Origin: an uncultured Marinobacter sp.
GTDB lineage: Bacteria; Pseudomonadota; Gammaproteobacteria; Pseudomonadales; Oleiphilaceae
NCBI RefSeq assembly: GCF_913055835.1
Contig: NZ_CAJXKQ010000027.1
Location: 1-58,886, forward strand
DNA: 58,886 nt
Reading direction: 5' to 3'
The translations under genes and the position numbers were made by a program. Positions 42,586 through 53,187 of the stretch are shown in pieces; position 1 is the first letter of the stretch; the number at the start of each line of letters is the position of its first letter. The notes under the pieces are model-generated. The model saw nothing but the letters and a program-made list of their open reading frames with translations, was not told the DNA's origin and did not search any database.

Positions 42586-42693
42586 GGGGTATCAGTTCAG
42601 ATGTCGAAAGCACAATGGTTGCTAGGCTACCCTGTTTTGCCGTGCCCTTGTAGTCGCTGAAGGTGGAATGCTGGCGTATTGCTTAATCGGGTC

Positions 42694-43632
42694 TCACCTG
42701 ACCGGTTGCCCGATGAATGCCCGGAACAGCTCTGCGGATTCTTCCGGGGCCTCCACCATCGGTGCGTGGCCTATGCCTTCCATCAGTTCCAGTCTGGCAT
42801 CCGGGATTGTTGTCGCGAACACCTCGCCGTTCCGATAGTTAATAACCCGGTCTTCCTTGCCCCAGATGATCAGGACCGGGGCCTGGATACGGGTAATAGC
42901 ATTACGGAAGTCCGACTCGAAGCCGGCATCACGAATGGCCGCAAAAATGACCTCGTTGACGTCCCGGTTGGCGATGGCCCGCTCTTCCATCACGCCCATG
43001 ATCGGCCAGGGCACGAAAGGCCTTTTCTCGAGTGCGAAATCCATGAGCCGTTCAAAATCCCCGGGCTGCTTCGGGATCAGCGGGTTGTCCCCGTCCATCA
43101 CCAGATCCACCAGCTCGCTCTCGTATTCCAGAATGCCGGCAGGATCGAACAGCACCGCTGATTTCACCTTCCCGGGATAGTTGGCCGCATAGAGTGCGGT
43201 AATCGCACCACCCATGGAGTTGCCCATGATGTGGGCGCTCTCGACCGAAAGTGCCTCCATGATTTTGTCAACGTAGCCGGCCTGGTCTTCCAGGCGGTAA
43301 CCGATATCCAGGGGCTTGCTGCTGTCACCGTGCCCCGGCAGGTCGATGGCGTAGACGTTGAAATTGTCGGTGAGGTGGCCGGCCAGGCGGGTCCAGTTAT
43401 CCTTGTTGGCCCCGAAGCCATGGATCATCACGATGGTGTCGCCATCAACCACCTGGTGGTTCCTCAGGTAGGCGATCTCCAGGTTACCGACAGCTACGGT
43501 ATCCGCTTCCAGGCCCGCCGAGGACCGCTCAAGCCCGATGGCTGTCTCGTAAATGCTCTGGCGGGAGCAGGCTGCCAGAAGCATATAGACAGTGAGAATG
43601 AAAATAAGGTTCAGTGGGAGGGGGCGTTGCAT
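42694..43632 (-). CDS. Alpha/beta-hydrolase lipoprotein
   Basis: A 312-residue protein with a lipoprotein signal peptide (LLAAC lipobox). It has the oxyanion motif HGFGANKDNW, nucleophile elbow GNSMGG, an acid in WGKEDRV and the catalytic His in GIGHAPMVEAP. The canonical triad is therefore present on an envelope-anchored esterase or lipase. Substrate unknown. Its upstream region is followed by the purD terminator. Confidence 0.88.
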   Translation of the reverse strand: MQRPLPLNLIFILTVYMLLAACSRQSIYETAIGLERSSAGLEADTVAVGNLEIAYLRNHQVVDGDTIVMIHGFGANKDNWTRLAGHLTDNFNVYAIDLPGHGDSSKPLDIGYRLEDQAGYVDKIMEALSVESAHIMGNSMGGAITALYAANYPGKVKSAVLFDPAGILEYESELVDLVMDGDNPLIPKQPGDFERLMDFALEKRPFVPWPIMGVMEERAIANRDVNEVIFAAIRDAGFESDFRNAITRIQAPVLIIWGKEDRVINYRNGEVFATTIPDARLELMEGIGHAPMVEAPEESAELFRAFIGQPVR

Positions 43633-43691
43633 CTGGGGCTCCTGTCGGGCGGGTCATCGGCATCCGTTGCGAAGTGTTTACATTACCCCAT

Positions 43692-43717
43692 AAAAAAGCC
43701 CGGTCAATGACCGGGCT
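43692..43717 (-). terminator. Terminator of the purD end
   Basis: AGCCCGGTCA/TGACCGGGCT hairpin followed on the minus strand by T6 (A6 at 43692-43697). It sits 39 bases after the purD stop. Confidence 0.88.
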
Positions 43718-43755
43718 GCATTTTCGCGGACTGGTTCGGCCCCTTTTACCGGGGA

Positions 43756-45042
43756 TCAGGACTGTTCGCGGGCGATGGCCCGAAATGCAATGTCCTTGCG
43801 GTAGAATGCGCCGTTCCACTGTATGCGAGAAGCCAGTTCATAGGCCCGCTTCTGGGCCTCGGTGACGGTGTTGCCAAGCGCCGTGGCGCAAAGTACACGT
43901 CCGCCATTGGTAACTACCTGGTCGCCATTGAGGCGGGTACCGGCGTGAAACACCTTCTCACCTTCGGTCTCGACTTCCGGCAGACCGGAAATGGCGTCGC
44001 CCTTGTTGTAGCTGCCGGGGTAACCACCGGCTGCCAACACAATGCCCACGGAAGCGCGGTCATCCCACTCCGAGGGGCACTGGTCCAGCTTGCCGTCGAT
44101 GGCGGCGTCGCACAATTCAACGAGATCGGACTTCATCCGCAGCATGATCGGCTGGGTTTCCGGGTCGCCAAAGCGGCAGTTGAATTCGATCACTTTCGGG
44201 GCGCCGCTGTTGTCAATCATCAGGCCAGCGTAGAGGAAACCCTTGTACGGGTGGCCCTCAGCCGCCATGCCGCGCACGGTGGGGTAAATGACCTCATCCA
44301 TGATGCGCTGGTGCACGTCGGCAGTGACCACCGGGGCAGGCGAGTAGGCGCCCATGCCACCGGTGTTCGGGCCGGTGTCACCATCGCCTACCCGTTTATG
44401 ATCCTGGGAGGTGGCCATGGCCAGCACGTTCTCGCCATCCACCATCACAATGAAGCTGGCTTCCTCGCCTTCGAGGAATTCCTCGATGACCACGCGGCTG
44501 CCGGCATCACCGAAGGCGTTGCCTGCCAGCATGTCGCGAATCGCGTCCTCGGCTTCTTCCAGGGTCATGGCCACGATTACACCTTTGCCGGCGGCCAGGC
44601 CGTCAGCCTTGACCACAATGGGAGCGCCCTGCTGGCGCACATAGGCCAGTGCTTCGTCCACATTAGTGAAGTTGCCATAACCGGCGGTCGGGATCTTGTG
44701 GCGGGCCAGAAAATCCTTGGTGAAGGCCTTGGATCCCTCCAGCTGGGCTGCACCGGCGGTGGGGCCGAAGACACGAAGGCCACGTTGCTCGAATTTATCC
44801 ACGATGCCAGCCACCAGCGGTGCCTCGGGGCCAACGATGGTAAGACCGACATTGTTGGTGGCCGCGAAGTTGGCCAGCCCGTCCAGGTCCATCACGTCGA
44901 TGTCGACATTTTCCAGGCCCGGCTCTCGGGCAGTTCCGGCATTGCCGGGCGCCACAAAAACACGGTCTGCCTTGGGGGATTGCGCGGCTTTCCAGGCCAG
45001 GGCGTGTTCGCGGCCGCCAGAGCCAATAACGAGAATATTCAT
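43756..45042 (-). CDS. purD: Phosphoribosylamine-glycine ligase
   Basis: A 428-residue GAR synthetase, the second step of purine synthesis. It begins MNILVIGSGGREHALAWK and contains GPEAPLVAGIVD, the ATP-grasp motif GMGAYSPAP and FNCRFGDPETQ, all characteristic. It follows purH, with a palindromic repeat pair between them, and has its own terminator. Confidence 0.97.
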   Translation of the reverse strand: MNILVIGSGGREHALAWKAAQSPKADRVFVAPGNAGTAREPGLENVDIDVMDLDGLANFAATNNVGLTIVGPEAPLVAGIVDKFEQRGLRVFGPTAGAAQLEGSKAFTKDFLARHKIPTAGYGNFTNVDEALAYVRQQGAPIVVKADGLAAGKGVIVAMTLEEAEDAIRDMLAGNAFGDAGSRVVIEEFLEGEEASFIVMVDGENVLAMATSQDHKRVGDGDTGPNTGGMGAYSPAPVVTADVHQRIMDEVIYPTVRGMAAEGHPYKGFLYAGLMIDNSGAPKVIEFNCRFGDPETQPIMLRMKSDLVELCDAAIDGKLDQCPSEWDDRASVGIVLAAGGYPGSYNKGDAISGLPEVETEGEKVFHAGTRLNGDQVVTNGGRVLCATALGNTVTEAQKRAYELASRIQWNGAFYRKDIAFRAIAREQS

Positions 45043-45059
45043 GAGCGTATTCCTGTTTT

Positions 45060-45142
45060 GTCGGATTACGCCTGCGGCTAATCCGACCTACTTTATTCGT
45101 GCTTCAGTTCGTAGGTCGGATTAGCCAAAGGCGTAATTCGAC
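45060..45142. repeat. Inverted pair of REP-like palindromic repeats
   Basis: A left unit (45060-45091) beginning GTCGGATTACG and ending AATCCGACCTAC, and a right unit (45111-45142) that is nearly its reverse complement, beginning GTAGGTCGGATTAG. Each unit is itself imperfectly palindromic. This is the layout of paired REP elements (BIME-like) and it lies in the purH-purD spacer. The GTAGGTCGGATTAG sequence type is common in proteobacterial genomes. Confidence 0.8.
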
Positions 45143-45158
45143 ACTCCCAAACTTTCCC

Positions 45159-46739
45159 TTAATGCCGGAAATGACGCATACCGGTGAAGACCATGGCGAT
45201 GCCGTGCTCGTTGGCCGCATCAATCACTTCCTGGTCGCGCATGGATCCGCCGGGCTGGATAACGGCGGTAATACCCGCGGCCGCGGCAGCGTCAATGCCG
45301 TCCCGGAACGGGAAGAAGGCGTCGGAGGCCATCACCGAGCCTTTCACTTCCAGGCCTTCATCAGCGGCCTTGATGCCGGCAATCTTGGCGCTGTAGACCC
45401 GGCTCATCTGGCCGGCGCCGACGCCGATGGTGCGACCGGCCTTGGCATAGACAATGGCATTGGATTTGACATACTTGGCCACTTCCCAGGCAAACAGCAG
45501 ATCATTGAGTTCCTGTTCGGAAGGCTGGCGTTCAGTAACGACCTTGACGTCTTCCATGGCCACCATGCCCAGATCCCGGTCCTGGACCAGAAGACCACCG
45601 GTCACGCGCTTGTAATCCATGGAGCGAGCACGGTCACCGTCAAACTCGCCGCAGGCCAGCAGGCGGACGTTTTTCTTGGCAGCTACCAGCTCAACCGCTT
45701 CCGGGGCAACGGTGGGTGCGATGATCACTTCTACAAACTGGCGATCAATGATGGCTTTCGCAGTCTCTGCATCCAGCTCCCGGTTGAAGGCAATGATGCC
45801 GCCAAAGGCCGAGGTGGGGTCGGTGGCAAAGGCAAGGTCGTAGGCCTGGCGGATATCCGCGCCGATCGCGACACCGCAGGGATTAGCATGCTTGACGATC
45901 ACGCAGGCTGGATCCGCGAAAGGCTTCACGCATTCCAGGGCGGCATCGGTATCCGCCACGTTGTTGTAGCTGAGCTCCTTGCCCTGAAGCTGTTTGGCCG
46001 TGGCCACGCAGGCTTCCTTGGGGTTGCGCTCGGCGTAGAAGGCGGCGCGCTGATGCGGATTCTCGCCGTAACGCATGTCCTGGACCTTCACGTACTGGGC
46101 GTTGAAGGTGCGAGGAAAGTCGGCGTTGTCGTTGTCCGGCGTGCGGCCGCCCAGATAGTTGGCGATGGCGCCATCGTAGCCTGCCGTGTGCTCAAACGCT
46201 TTGACCGCCAGATCGAACCGGGTGCTGTATGTCAGTTGGCCATCGTTGGCATCCAGCTCCTTTACTACGCGGCTATAGTCAGAGGCATTGACCACAATCG
46301 CGACGTCGTTGTGGTTCTTCGCCGCTGCGCGAACCATGGTGGGGCCACCGATATCGATGTTCTCGATAGCGGTCGGCAGATCGCAGTCCGGCTTCGCCAC
46401 GGTCTCTTCGAAGGGGTAGAGATTGACCACAACCATATCAATGGGGCTGATGCCATGCTCGGACATCACCGCATCGTCCGTGCCCCGGCGACCAAGAATG
46501 CCGCCATGGATCTTCGGGTGCAGGGTTTTTACCCGGCCATCCATCATCTCGGGAAAACCGGTGTAGTCAGAGACCTCGGTTACCGGGATGCTGTTTTCTT
46601 TCAGGAGCCGGTAAGTGCCACCGGTAGAGAGCAGCTCAACGCCGCGTTCGGTCAGGGCACGGCCGAATTCGACAATGCCGGTTTTATCACTCACGCTGAT
46701 CAGGGCGCGACGGACGGAGGTGTTAGCCTGGTTTGCCAT
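45159..46739 (-). CDS. purH: AICAR formyltransferase / IMP cyclohydrolase
   Basis: A 526-residue bifunctional enzyme for the last two steps of IMP synthesis. [34 protein letters not shown] opens the IMP cyclohydrolase domain. The transformylase domain includes [14 protein letters not shown] and [11 protein letters not shown], and the end reads [37 protein letters not shown]. It lies downstream of dusB-fis on the same strand. Confidence 0.97.
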   Translation of the reverse strand: MANQANTSVRRALISVSDKTGIVEFGRALTERGVELLSTGGTYRLLKENSIPVTEVSDYTGFPEMMDGRVKTLHPKIHGGILGRRGTDDAVMSEHGISPIDMVVVNLYPFEETVAKPDCDLPTAIENIDIGGPTMVRAAAKNHNDVAIVVNASDYSRVVKELDANDGQLTYSTRFDLAVKAFEHTAGYDGAIANYLGGRTPDNDNADFPRTFNAQYVKVQDMRYGENPHQRAAFYAERNPKEACVATAKQLQGKELSYNNVADTDAALECVKPFADPACVIVKHANPCGVAIGADIRQAYDLAFATDPTSAFGGIIAFNRELDAETAKAIIDRQFVEVIIAPTVAPEAVELVAAKKNVRLLACGEFDGDRARSMDYKRVTGGLLVQDRDLGMVAMEDVKVVTERQPSEQELNDLLFAWEVAKYVKSNAIVYAKAGRTIGVGAGQMSRVYSAKIAGIKAADEGLEVKGSVMASDAFFPFRDGIDAAAAAGITAVIQPGGSMRDQEVIDAANEHGIAMVFTGMRHFRH

Positions 46740-46771
46740 GGGTCACTTTCTTCGCTGGAGATGAACGAATA

Positions 46772-46802
46772 AGGGCCTCGCGAATGGTGTCCGGGAGGCC
46801 CT
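46772..46802 (-). terminator. Hairpin between fis and purH
   Basis: AGGGCCTC/GAGGCCCT lies just after the fis stop with only TTATT following, so it is a weak or leaky terminator. Confidence 0.55.
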
Positions 46803-46817
46803 CTTCAATTGTCTGGA

Positions 46818-47135
46818 TTATAGCAGACCGTACTGCTTCAGCTTCTTGCGCAGGGTGCCGCGGTTAAGGCCCAGCATGGTGGACGCCTTGGTCTGGTTGT
46901 TGCGGGTGTATTTCATCACCTGCTCCAGCAGAGGCGCTTCCACTTCGGAAAGAACCAGTTGGTACACCTCCGTCACCGGAGCGCCGTCCAGTTGGGCGAA
47001 GTAGTTTTTCAGGGCAACCTCAACGCTGTCGCGAAGAGTGACGGTGTTGCCGCTGCTGTTCACCGTCTGCAACTGATGAATATCATCGTTGGCCGGGGTG
47101 CTCAGGTTGTCGTTTGCCAATGTCTCAGCGCTCAT
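46818..47135 (-). CDS. fis: Nucleoid-associated protein Fis
   Basis: A 105-residue DNA-bending protein. The C-terminal [26 protein letters not shown] is the Fis HTH and the central [22 protein letters not shown] matches the dimer core. It overlaps dusB by four bases (ATGA), the conserved dusB-fis arrangement of gammaproteobacteria. Confidence 0.96.
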   Translation of the reverse strand: MSAETLANDNLSTPANDDIHQLQTVNSSGNTVTLRDSVEVALKNYFAQLDGAPVTEVYQLVLSEVEAPLLEQVMKYTRNNQTKASTMLGLNRGTLRKKLKQYGLL

Positions 47136-48130
47136 GCTGCGAATACCTCTCCATTTCGTAAGCCTGCGAAATACCGTTGAATCGTGTCTCTCTGCTCCAG
47201 CGCATCGTCGATGGCGTTGAAGCGTTTACGGAACTGTTTACCCGGATCGTGGGACTGCAGGTACCAGCCCACGTGTTTTCTGGCAATACGCACACCCATG
47301 GTTTCGCCATAGAAGGCGTGCAGTGCCTGGAGATGCTCGGTCAGAATATCCTCAACCTCATCCAGCTCCGGCGCGGCCATGTGGCTCCCGGTTTCCAGGA
47401 AATGCCGGATTTCCCGGAAAATCCAGGGGCTGCCCTGGGCGGCTCGGCCGATGAGCAGGCCATCGGCACCGGTGTGGCGAAGTACCTCCCGGGCTTTCTC
47501 CGGTGATGTGATATCCCCGTTGGCAAACACCGGAATGCTGATGCGGGATTTTACATCGGCGATGGTGTCGTACTCGGCGTTGCCTTCGTACTTGTCCGCC
47601 CGGGTCCGGCCGTGAATGGCAACGGCCTGAATGCCGGCGTCCTCGGCCATCCGGGCAATGACCAGCGCATTGCGGTTGTCCCGATCCCATCCGGTGCGCA
47701 TCTTGAGGGTAACGGGAACATCAACCGCCTGGACTACCGCCTCAAGAATGTCGCGCACCAGGGTTTCATCTTTCATCAGGGCGGAGCCGGCCGCCTTGTT
47801 GCAGACCTTCTTGGCCGGGCAACCCATGTTGATGTCGATGATCTGGGCCCCGAATTGCGCATTCTGACGAGCGGCGTCGGCCAGCATGTGCGGATCACCG
47901 CCGGCAATCTGCACCGAACGGGGTTCCGGCTCACCTTTATGATCAAGGCGTGTCCGGGATTTGCGCGTATGCCAGAGTTTGCTGTCCGCTATGACCATTT
48001 CCGAGACTGCCAGACCGGCACCCAACCTACGACAGAGCAGACGGAAAGGGCGGTCTGTTACGCCGGCCATGGGCGCAACAATCAAAGGGTTGGGCAAGGT
48101 GTACGGCCCGATTTTTGCCGTTGGCAGCAT
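47132..48130 (-). CDS. dusB: tRNA-dihydrouridine synthase B
   Basis: A 332-residue FMN enzyme that reduces uridine in tRNA. It has [25 protein letters not shown] with the catalytic Cys, KMRTGWD, IHGRTR and VFANGDI. The ATG at 48130 gives the standard N-terminus; the frame extends to 48241 without a family match. It is first in the dusB-fis operon; the 225 bases between it and the DUF3426 gene should carry the growth-regulated promoter. Confidence 0.95.
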   Translation of the reverse strand: MLPTAKIGPYTLPNPLIVAPMAGVTDRPFRLLCRRLGAGLAVSEMVIADSKLWHTRKSRTRLDHKGEPEPRSVQIAGGDPHMLADAARQNAQFGAQIIDINMGCPAKKVCNKAAGSALMKDETLVRDILEAVVQAVDVPVTLKMRTGWDRDNRNALVIARMAEDAGIQAVAIHGRTRADKYEGNAEYDTIADVKSRISIPVFANGDITSPEKAREVLRHTGADGLLIGRAAQGSPWIFREIRHFLETGSHMAAPELDEVEDILTEHLQALHAFYGETMGVRIARKHVGWYLQSHDPGKQFRKRFNAIDDALEQRDTIQRYFAGLRNGEVFAA

Positions 48131-48355
48131 GATCTGAGTCCGTGTCACAGCGGGTTGAGCAAAGGTCGGGGCTGAGCGGTTGTTCAATAAGTAACCGATC
48201 CAGCATCCGAAGGGCGCTAATGATACCGCCGGGTGGACCATGATTGAAGGGGCTGGGCGGTGAAAAAACTGATTATTTTTCGCCCTTTCTGGTTGACTTT
48301 TGTTCTGTGCGATGGCCGTCGGTAATGGCTGTCGAGTAAATACTTCCTTACTGCA

Positions 48356-49591
48356 TCAGGGTGCGTGGGGGCGGAAGAGGATGTTGTAATTGACCGCATC
48401 ACGGCCCGGATCCCGGATGTTGATGGCAATGCGCACGGGCGTATCCGTGGGCATCGCATCCAGCTCCCGGCCCTCGCCGGCCAGGTATTCTTCGGGCGTG
48501 AACAGGCTCTGGGCAACCACGTCGCCATTCAGGTTGGAGAAGGTCAGGGCAATGGCAGGAAACGGTTGCTCGAAGTCGGCCCGGTTGATGATGACGGCAT
48601 CGACCACCAGTTGCGAGCGATTATCCGGGTCGGTCCGTACCACCAGTTTCCGACTCTGGATTGCTTCAACATTGATCAGTGGTTTGAGCTCGCAGCCAGC
48701 CAGTTCGCAGCCTTTTTCATAGAATGGTCGCAGTTCGGGAATGGCCGACAGGCGGTCGAACTGGAACCAGGTCACCTGGGCAATCAAGACGCCAACCAGG
48801 CCCAACACAATAACACTCCACACGATGGTCCTGATGCCGCCTCGGCCAGAATCGACGGCAACGGGTTCGCGGTGCAGGTCGCGAAAGGGCGGGTCGGCGT
48901 GGAAGGTGTCGGCCGGTCGATCCGGTTCATCGAAATCGAAAGCGGATTCGTCCACGAAATCGTCGAAAGGATCCGATTCCTTGGCGGACCGGGCGTCCCT
49001 GGAAGAGGGTGTTTCTGACTGCTCGAACACCGGTTCTTCTTCAAGGCTCAGCTCATGGTCGGGTTCCGGTCTGGTTTCCGGTTCGGGTGCTGGTTCTTCG
49101 GGCTCGGGGGGCGGTTCGGGGCGCTCGGTAGAAGCGGTTTTCCGGGGAGCGGGCTCGTCATCCTGCAGAATGGCTTCGGCCCAGCTTTCATCCACATTCT
49201 CGTCGGAACTGTCAGTCTCAGCGTCCTTGTAGTCTGCTTCGTCCCGCTCGTCGAAGCTGCGGAAGCTGTCGCTGAGCTCGTCATCGGAAAAGGTCAGCTT
49301 GGTGCCGGCGTAGCGGCCTTCCGCTGCATCCTCTTCCGGGTTGTCGGCAAAGACAAAATCTTCCTCGCTAACGCCGGAGCCAGCCGATGACGGGGTGTCC
49401 GCCGACTTCTCCGGGGCGGGAGAGGGGCGTGGTTTCTCGCCGCCGGGGATAACCTGGTGTTCGATGGCGTTGAACACTTTCATGCAGTTCCCGCAGCGTA
49501 CCTTGCCCTTGGCAATGCCAAGCTGTTCTTCGGTTACCCTGAACCGGGTCTGGCAATTCGGGCACTGTGTCTGCAGGCTGCTCTGGGTCAT
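48356..49591 (-). CDS. Zinc-ribbon / DUF3426 membrane protein
   Basis: A 411-residue protein. An N-terminal zinc ribbon (CPNC ... CGNC, the MJ0042 type) is followed by a long acidic, Pro/Glu-rich linker (about residues 45-225), one membrane helix (IRTIVWSVIVLGLVGVLIAQ), and a C-terminal DUF3426 domain (LKPLINVEAIQSRKLVVRTD, PAIALTFSNLNGDVVAQSLFTPEEYL). It is widespread beside prmA in gammaproteobacteria; function unknown. Confidence 0.88.
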   Translation of the reverse strand: MTQSSLQTQCPNCQTRFRVTEEQLGIAKGKVRCGNCMKVFNAIEHQVIPGGEKPRPSPAPEKSADTPSSAGSGVSEEDFVFADNPEEDAAEGRYAGTKLTFSDDELSDSFRSFDERDEADYKDAETDSSDENVDESWAEAILQDDEPAPRKTASTERPEPPPEPEEPAPEPETRPEPDHELSLEEEPVFEQSETPSSRDARSAKESDPFDDFVDESAFDFDEPDRPADTFHADPPFRDLHREPVAVDSGRGGIRTIVWSVIVLGLVGVLIAQVTWFQFDRLSAIPELRPFYEKGCELAGCELKPLINVEAIQSRKLVVRTDPDNRSQLVVDAVIINRADFEQPFPAIALTFSNLNGDVVAQSLFTPEEYLAGEGRELDAMPTDTPVRIAINIRDPGRDAVNYNILFRPHAP

Positions 49592-49652
49592 GCTTCTTCC
49601 TGAAAGCGACTGGGCTACGAGTGTCGGAGTTTAGTCGTTAAGACCGGTTTCG

Positions 49653-50549
49653 TCATCTGTCGTTGCGCCGTCCTGTGAGGCGTATCCACTCTTCCCGCTG
49701 TTCGGGCTCGTCCATCACGAACCAGGGCTCATAAGCGGCCATCACTTCCCGGGCCTGGCTGGACAGTATGCCGGACAGCACCAGGTCGCCGCCGGGTCTG
49801 GTCCGGGATGCAAGGTGAGGGGCAAGGCCAATCAGGGGTTGGGCCAGGATATTGGCGAGCATGATGTCGGCTTTGGTCTCGGGTTCGTCCTCCGGCAGAA
49901 ACAGGTCCAGCTTACTGTCTTCGACACCGTTACGCCGGGCATTTTCCCTGCTGGCTTCGAGGGCCTGCGGGTCGGTATCGACGCCAATAACATGGTCGGC
50001 GCCAAGCAGCAGGGCGGCCAGGCCGAGAATGCCCGAGCCGCAGCCGTAATCGATGACCTGCTTGCCGTGGGCGTCTTGACCATCGAGCCATTCCAGGCAG
50101 AGGGCGGTGGTCGGGTGGGTGCCGGTACCGAAGGCGAGGCCGGGATCCAGCATCAGGTTGGCGGCCTCGGGATCCGGGGCGTCGTGCCAGCTTGGAACAA
50201 TCCAGAGGCGCTCGCCGAATTTCAGTGGCTGGAAATCGTCCATCCAGGCCCGCTCCCAGTCCTTGTCCTCGACCAGTGTTACCTCGATTTCCGGCAAAGC
50301 CTGCTGGGTCTGCTGGTGCCAGGCATCCCGGATATCTGCACACAGCTGCTCGATATCCCGGTCTGAATCGAACAAACCGGTCACGGTGGTTTGGCTCCAG
50401 AGAGGGGTGGTGCCGGGGTCCGGCTCGTACAGGGGCTGGTCGGCGGCGTCTTCCATGGAGACGGCGTCAGAACCCATCTCCATGAGCAGATCCTCCAGCT
50501 GATCCGCATTGTCCGGATCAGCCGGGATCTGGAGTTGTATCCAGGGCAT
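49653..50549 (-). CDS. prmA: Ribosomal protein L11 methyltransferase
   Basis: A 298-residue SAM enzyme that trimethylates L11. It contains PGLAFGTGTHPTTALCLEWL and SAM motif DYGCGSGILGLAALLLGA, then MLANILAQPLIGLAP. It follows accC by two bases, so it is in the accB-accC-prmA operon. Confidence 0.96.
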   Translation of the reverse strand: MPWIQLQIPADPDNADQLEDLLMEMGSDAVSMEDAADQPLYEPDPGTTPLWSQTTVTGLFDSDRDIEQLCADIRDAWHQQTQQALPEIEVTLVEDKDWERAWMDDFQPLKFGERLWIVPSWHDAPDPEAANLMLDPGLAFGTGTHPTTALCLEWLDGQDAHGKQVIDYGCGSGILGLAALLLGADHVIGVDTDPQALEASRENARRNGVEDSKLDLFLPEDEPETKADIMLANILAQPLIGLAPHLASRTRPGGDLVLSGILSSQAREVMAAYEPWFVMDEPEQREEWIRLTGRRNDR

Positions 50550-50551
50550 GA

Positions 50552-51892
50552 TTAATCCCGCATCAGTTTCTCAAGGTAGTGGATGGTGAAGTCTACCTGT
50601 TTAAAGCCACCATCGCGCACCAGTTTCCGATGCAGGGGTTGATTGGTCTTGATGCCCTCGACCACCAGTTCGTCCAGCGCGTTCTTCATACGGCGCCGGG
50701 CAATGTCCCTGTCGTCGCCCCAGGTGATCAGTTTTGCCACCAGGGAATCGTAATAGGGGGGAACCGTGTAGCCGCTGTACAGATGCGAATCCACGCGTAC
50801 ACCGTTACCGCCGGGCGCATGGAAATGCTTCACTTTGCCGGGGCTCGGGATAAAGGTCTTCGGATCTTCGGCATTGATCCGGCATTCCATGGCGTGGCCG
50901 GAAATCCGGATGTCGTCCTGGGTGTACTGCAGTGGCAGGCCGCTGGCGATACGCAGCTGCTCCCGGACGATATCAACGCCGGTGACCATCTCGGAGACGG
51001 GGTGCTCCACCTGAACCCGGGTGTTCATTTCGATGAAATAGAACTCGCCGTCCTGGTACAGGAACTCGAAGGTGCCTGCGCCCACATAGCCGATCTCCTT
51101 GCAGGCATCGACGCAGGCCTTGAGCGTGCGCTCCCGGGATTCCGGATTGATATTCGGGGCCGGGGCCTCCTCGATGACCTTCTGGTTCCGGCGCTGCATG
51201 GAACAGTCGCGATCGCCCAGATGGATGCAGTTGCCGTGCATGTCGGCAAGAACCTGGACCTCAACGTGTCGGGGCGCTTCCAGGAATTTCTCCAGGTAGA
51301 CCGTCGGGTCGCCGAAGGCATTCTTGGCTTCACTCTGGGTAATCTGGACACCCTTCAGCAGAGCTGCTTCTGAGTGGACAACCTGCATCCCGCGACCGCC
51401 GCCGCCGGAAGCCGCCTTGATCATCACCGGGTAGCCGATTTCCCGGGCAATCCGCAGGGTTCGCTCCTCGTCGTCATCAAGCGGCCCATCGGAGCCCGGC
51501 ACAGTCGGAACGCCGGCCTTGATCATGGCATTGATGGCGGACACCTTGTTGCCCATCAGGCGAATGGTTTCGGCCTTGGGGCCGATAAAGCGGAAGCCGC
51601 TCTTTTCCACCTGTTCGGCAAAATCGGCGTTCTCGGCGAGGAAACCGTAGCCGGGGTGAATGCCCACGGAATCGGTGACCTCAGCGGCGCTGATAATGGT
51701 GGGAATATTCAGGTAACTGTCGGTCGCGCTGTTCGGGCCAATACAGACAGACTCGTCGGCGAGACGCACATGCATCAGGTCGCGATCAACCTGAGAGTGC
51801 ACCGCCACGGTCTTGATGCCGAGCTCCTTGCAGGCGCGCAGAATCCGGAGGGCAATTTCACCCCGGTTTGCGATCAGAACTTTTTCTAACAT
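50552..51892 (-). CDS. accC: Acetyl-CoA carboxylase, biotin carboxylase subunit
   Basis: A 446-residue ATP-grasp enzyme that carboxylates the biotin of AccB. It starts [20 protein letters not shown] at 51892 and has [44 protein letters not shown] and [22 protein letters not shown] two codons upstream is an alternative start. Confidence 0.97.
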   Translation of the reverse strand: MLEKVLIANRGEIALRILRACKELGIKTVAVHSQVDRDLMHVRLADESVCIGPNSATDSYLNIPTIISAAEVTDSVGIHPGYGFLAENADFAEQVEKSGFRFIGPKAETIRLMGNKVSAINAMIKAGVPTVPGSDGPLDDDEERTLRIAREIGYPVMIKAASGGGGRGMQVVHSEAALLKGVQITQSEAKNAFGDPTVYLEKFLEAPRHVEVQVLADMHGNCIHLGDRDCSMQRRNQKVIEEAPAPNINPESRERTLKACVDACKEIGYVGAGTFEFLYQDGEFYFIEMNTRVQVEHPVSEMVTGVDIVREQLRIASGLPLQYTQDDIRISGHAMECRINAEDPKTFIPSPGKVKHFHAPGGNGVRVDSHLYSGYTVPPYYDSLVAKLITWGDDRDIARRRMKNALDELVVEGIKTNQPLHRKLVRDGGFKQVDFTIHYLEKLMRD

Positions 51893-51916
51893 GGCCATGA
51901 GTAGCTATCACCGCGT

Positions 51917-52384
51917 TCAGGAAATGACGACCAGGGGCTGGTCAAACTCAACCGGCTGGCCATTCTCGACCAGGATATCCTGGATGGTGCCGCTCTTGTC
52001 GGCCTCAATCTGGTTCATCATCTTCATGGCTTCCACGATGCAGATGACATCACCCACGTTGACGGTCTGGCCAACTTCCACAAACGCCTTGGCTGTGGGC
52101 GACGGCGAGCGGTAGAACGTGCCCACCATCGGTGATTTCACGGTATGGCCGGAAGGACCTGCCGGTTTTGAGGACTCTTCCGTGGCCGGGGCAGATTCTG
52201 CCGGGGCGGGGGCGGGCGCTGGCTGCTGGGCAGGCGCCGGGTAGTGGCTTACGTACTGTGTGCCGGCGGCCGGCTCGCGACGGCGTGAGATACGTACCGA
52301 ATCGTCGGCTTCATGAATCTCCAGCTCCTCGACGTCAGATTCCTCAAGCAGCTCGATCAGTTTCTTGATTTTACGAATATCCAT
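51917..52384 (-). CDS. accB: Acetyl-CoA carboxylase biotin carrier protein
   Basis: A 155-residue protein with an N-terminal [22 protein letters not shown] segment, a Pro/Ala-rich linker (about residues 45-75), and the biotinyl domain containing EAMKMMN with the modified Lys. It precedes accC by 24 bases. Confidence 0.97.
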   Translation of the reverse strand: MDIRKIKKLIELLEESDVEELEIHEADDSVRISRRREPAAGTQYVSHYPAPAQQPAPAPAPAESAPATEESSKPAGPSGHTVKSPMVGTFYRSPSPTAKAFVEVGQTVNVGDVICIVEAMKMMNQIEADKSGTIQDILVENGQPVEFDQPLVVIS

Positions 52385-52411
52385 AGTCAGTCCAGTCCCG
52401 TTGTGTCAGGT

Positions 52412-52852
52412 CTATCGGTGAATGCGTTTCAGGGCTGCCTGGAGTGCGAGGTCGTACCCCTGGCTACCCAGCCCACAGATAACGCCTTCGGCGATATCCG
52501 AGAAATAGGAGTGATGCCGGAACGGTTCCCGCGCATGCACGTTGGAAAGATGCACTTCGACAAAAGGAATTCCCGAAGCCAGCATGGCATCCCGCAGGGC
52601 GACGCTGGTGTGGGTGAAAGCGGCTGGATTGATGATGATAAAATCCACGCCTTCCGCCCGGGCCTCGTGAACCCGTTCAATCAGTTCGTATTCAGCGTTT
52701 GATTGCAGGTGCAGCAGATGATGGCCGTGCTCTGCCGCATGTGAGCGCAACCGGTCGTCGATATCCGCCAGTGTCTCGTAGCCATAGACCTCTGGCTCGC
52801 GGGTGCCGAGCATGTTGAGGTTGGGGCCATGGAGCACGAGAATTGTCGACAT
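52412..52852 (-). CDS. aroQ: 3-dehydroquinate dehydratase, type II
   Basis: A 146-residue shikimate-pathway enzyme. [19 protein letters not shown] and [16 protein letters not shown] are the type II signatures, [20 protein letters not shown] carries the catalytic His region. It lies upstream of accB on the same strand, the usual order. Together with the DAHP synthase at 7.6 kb it is the second aromatic-pathway gene in the window. Confidence 0.97.
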   Translation of the reverse strand: MSTILVLHGPNLNMLGTREPEVYGYETLADIDDRLRSHAAEHGHHLLHLQSNAEYELIERVHEARAEGVDFIIINPAAFTHTSVALRDAMLASGIPFVEVHLSNVHAREPFRHHSYFSDIAEGVICGLGSQGYDLALQAALKRIHR

Positions 52853-53187
52853 GGTTCTGACTGCCTTGGTGTCTTTTTACAGGATCGCCGAATTTAACGG
52901 CATGTTCCCCCAATGGTGCGTGCTTGTTTTGCTCAGATCAACACTTTTTGACAATCGTCCTGTTGTCCATTGGTCGTAAAAAGACGGCAAATGAATCGAA
53001 ACGGGATCTTTCCGCTGATGACAATCATTGTCGTGAACGGCGGAACGAACTTCTATTCGACGTTGGTTTCATAAAAGGTAGCAGCCGGACAGTGACTGAG
53101 CCATGTCCGGCGCAAAATTGTCCGTGGCGCCCTGCGGAGAAGGTTATCGGTGGTTTCTGGGGGGGGGTGGGCCTGGACGGCCCACAC
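52853..53187. other. Gene-free region with hairpins and a G9 tract
   Basis: 335 bases between aroQ and the diguanylate cyclase. It contains GACAAT-C-ATTGTC (53020-53032), a GCCGGACA/TGTCCGGC hairpin (53084-53111), a run of nine G (53159-53167), and a GTGGGCC/GGCCCAC hairpin (53167-53185) right after the cyclase stop that lacks a T-tract. The aroQ-accB-accC promoter should lie at its left end. No convincing gene is seen. Confidence 0.5.

Noticed and set aside
43945..46772. Two large plus-strand open frames opposite purD and purH
   Set aside because: Both mirror well-recognised purine genes and have no family resemblance of their own.
53084..53111. Hairpin as a small regulatory RNA
   Set aside because: There is no promoter plus terminator pair around it and no repeated GGA-loop pattern; evidence is too thin to call an RNA gene.
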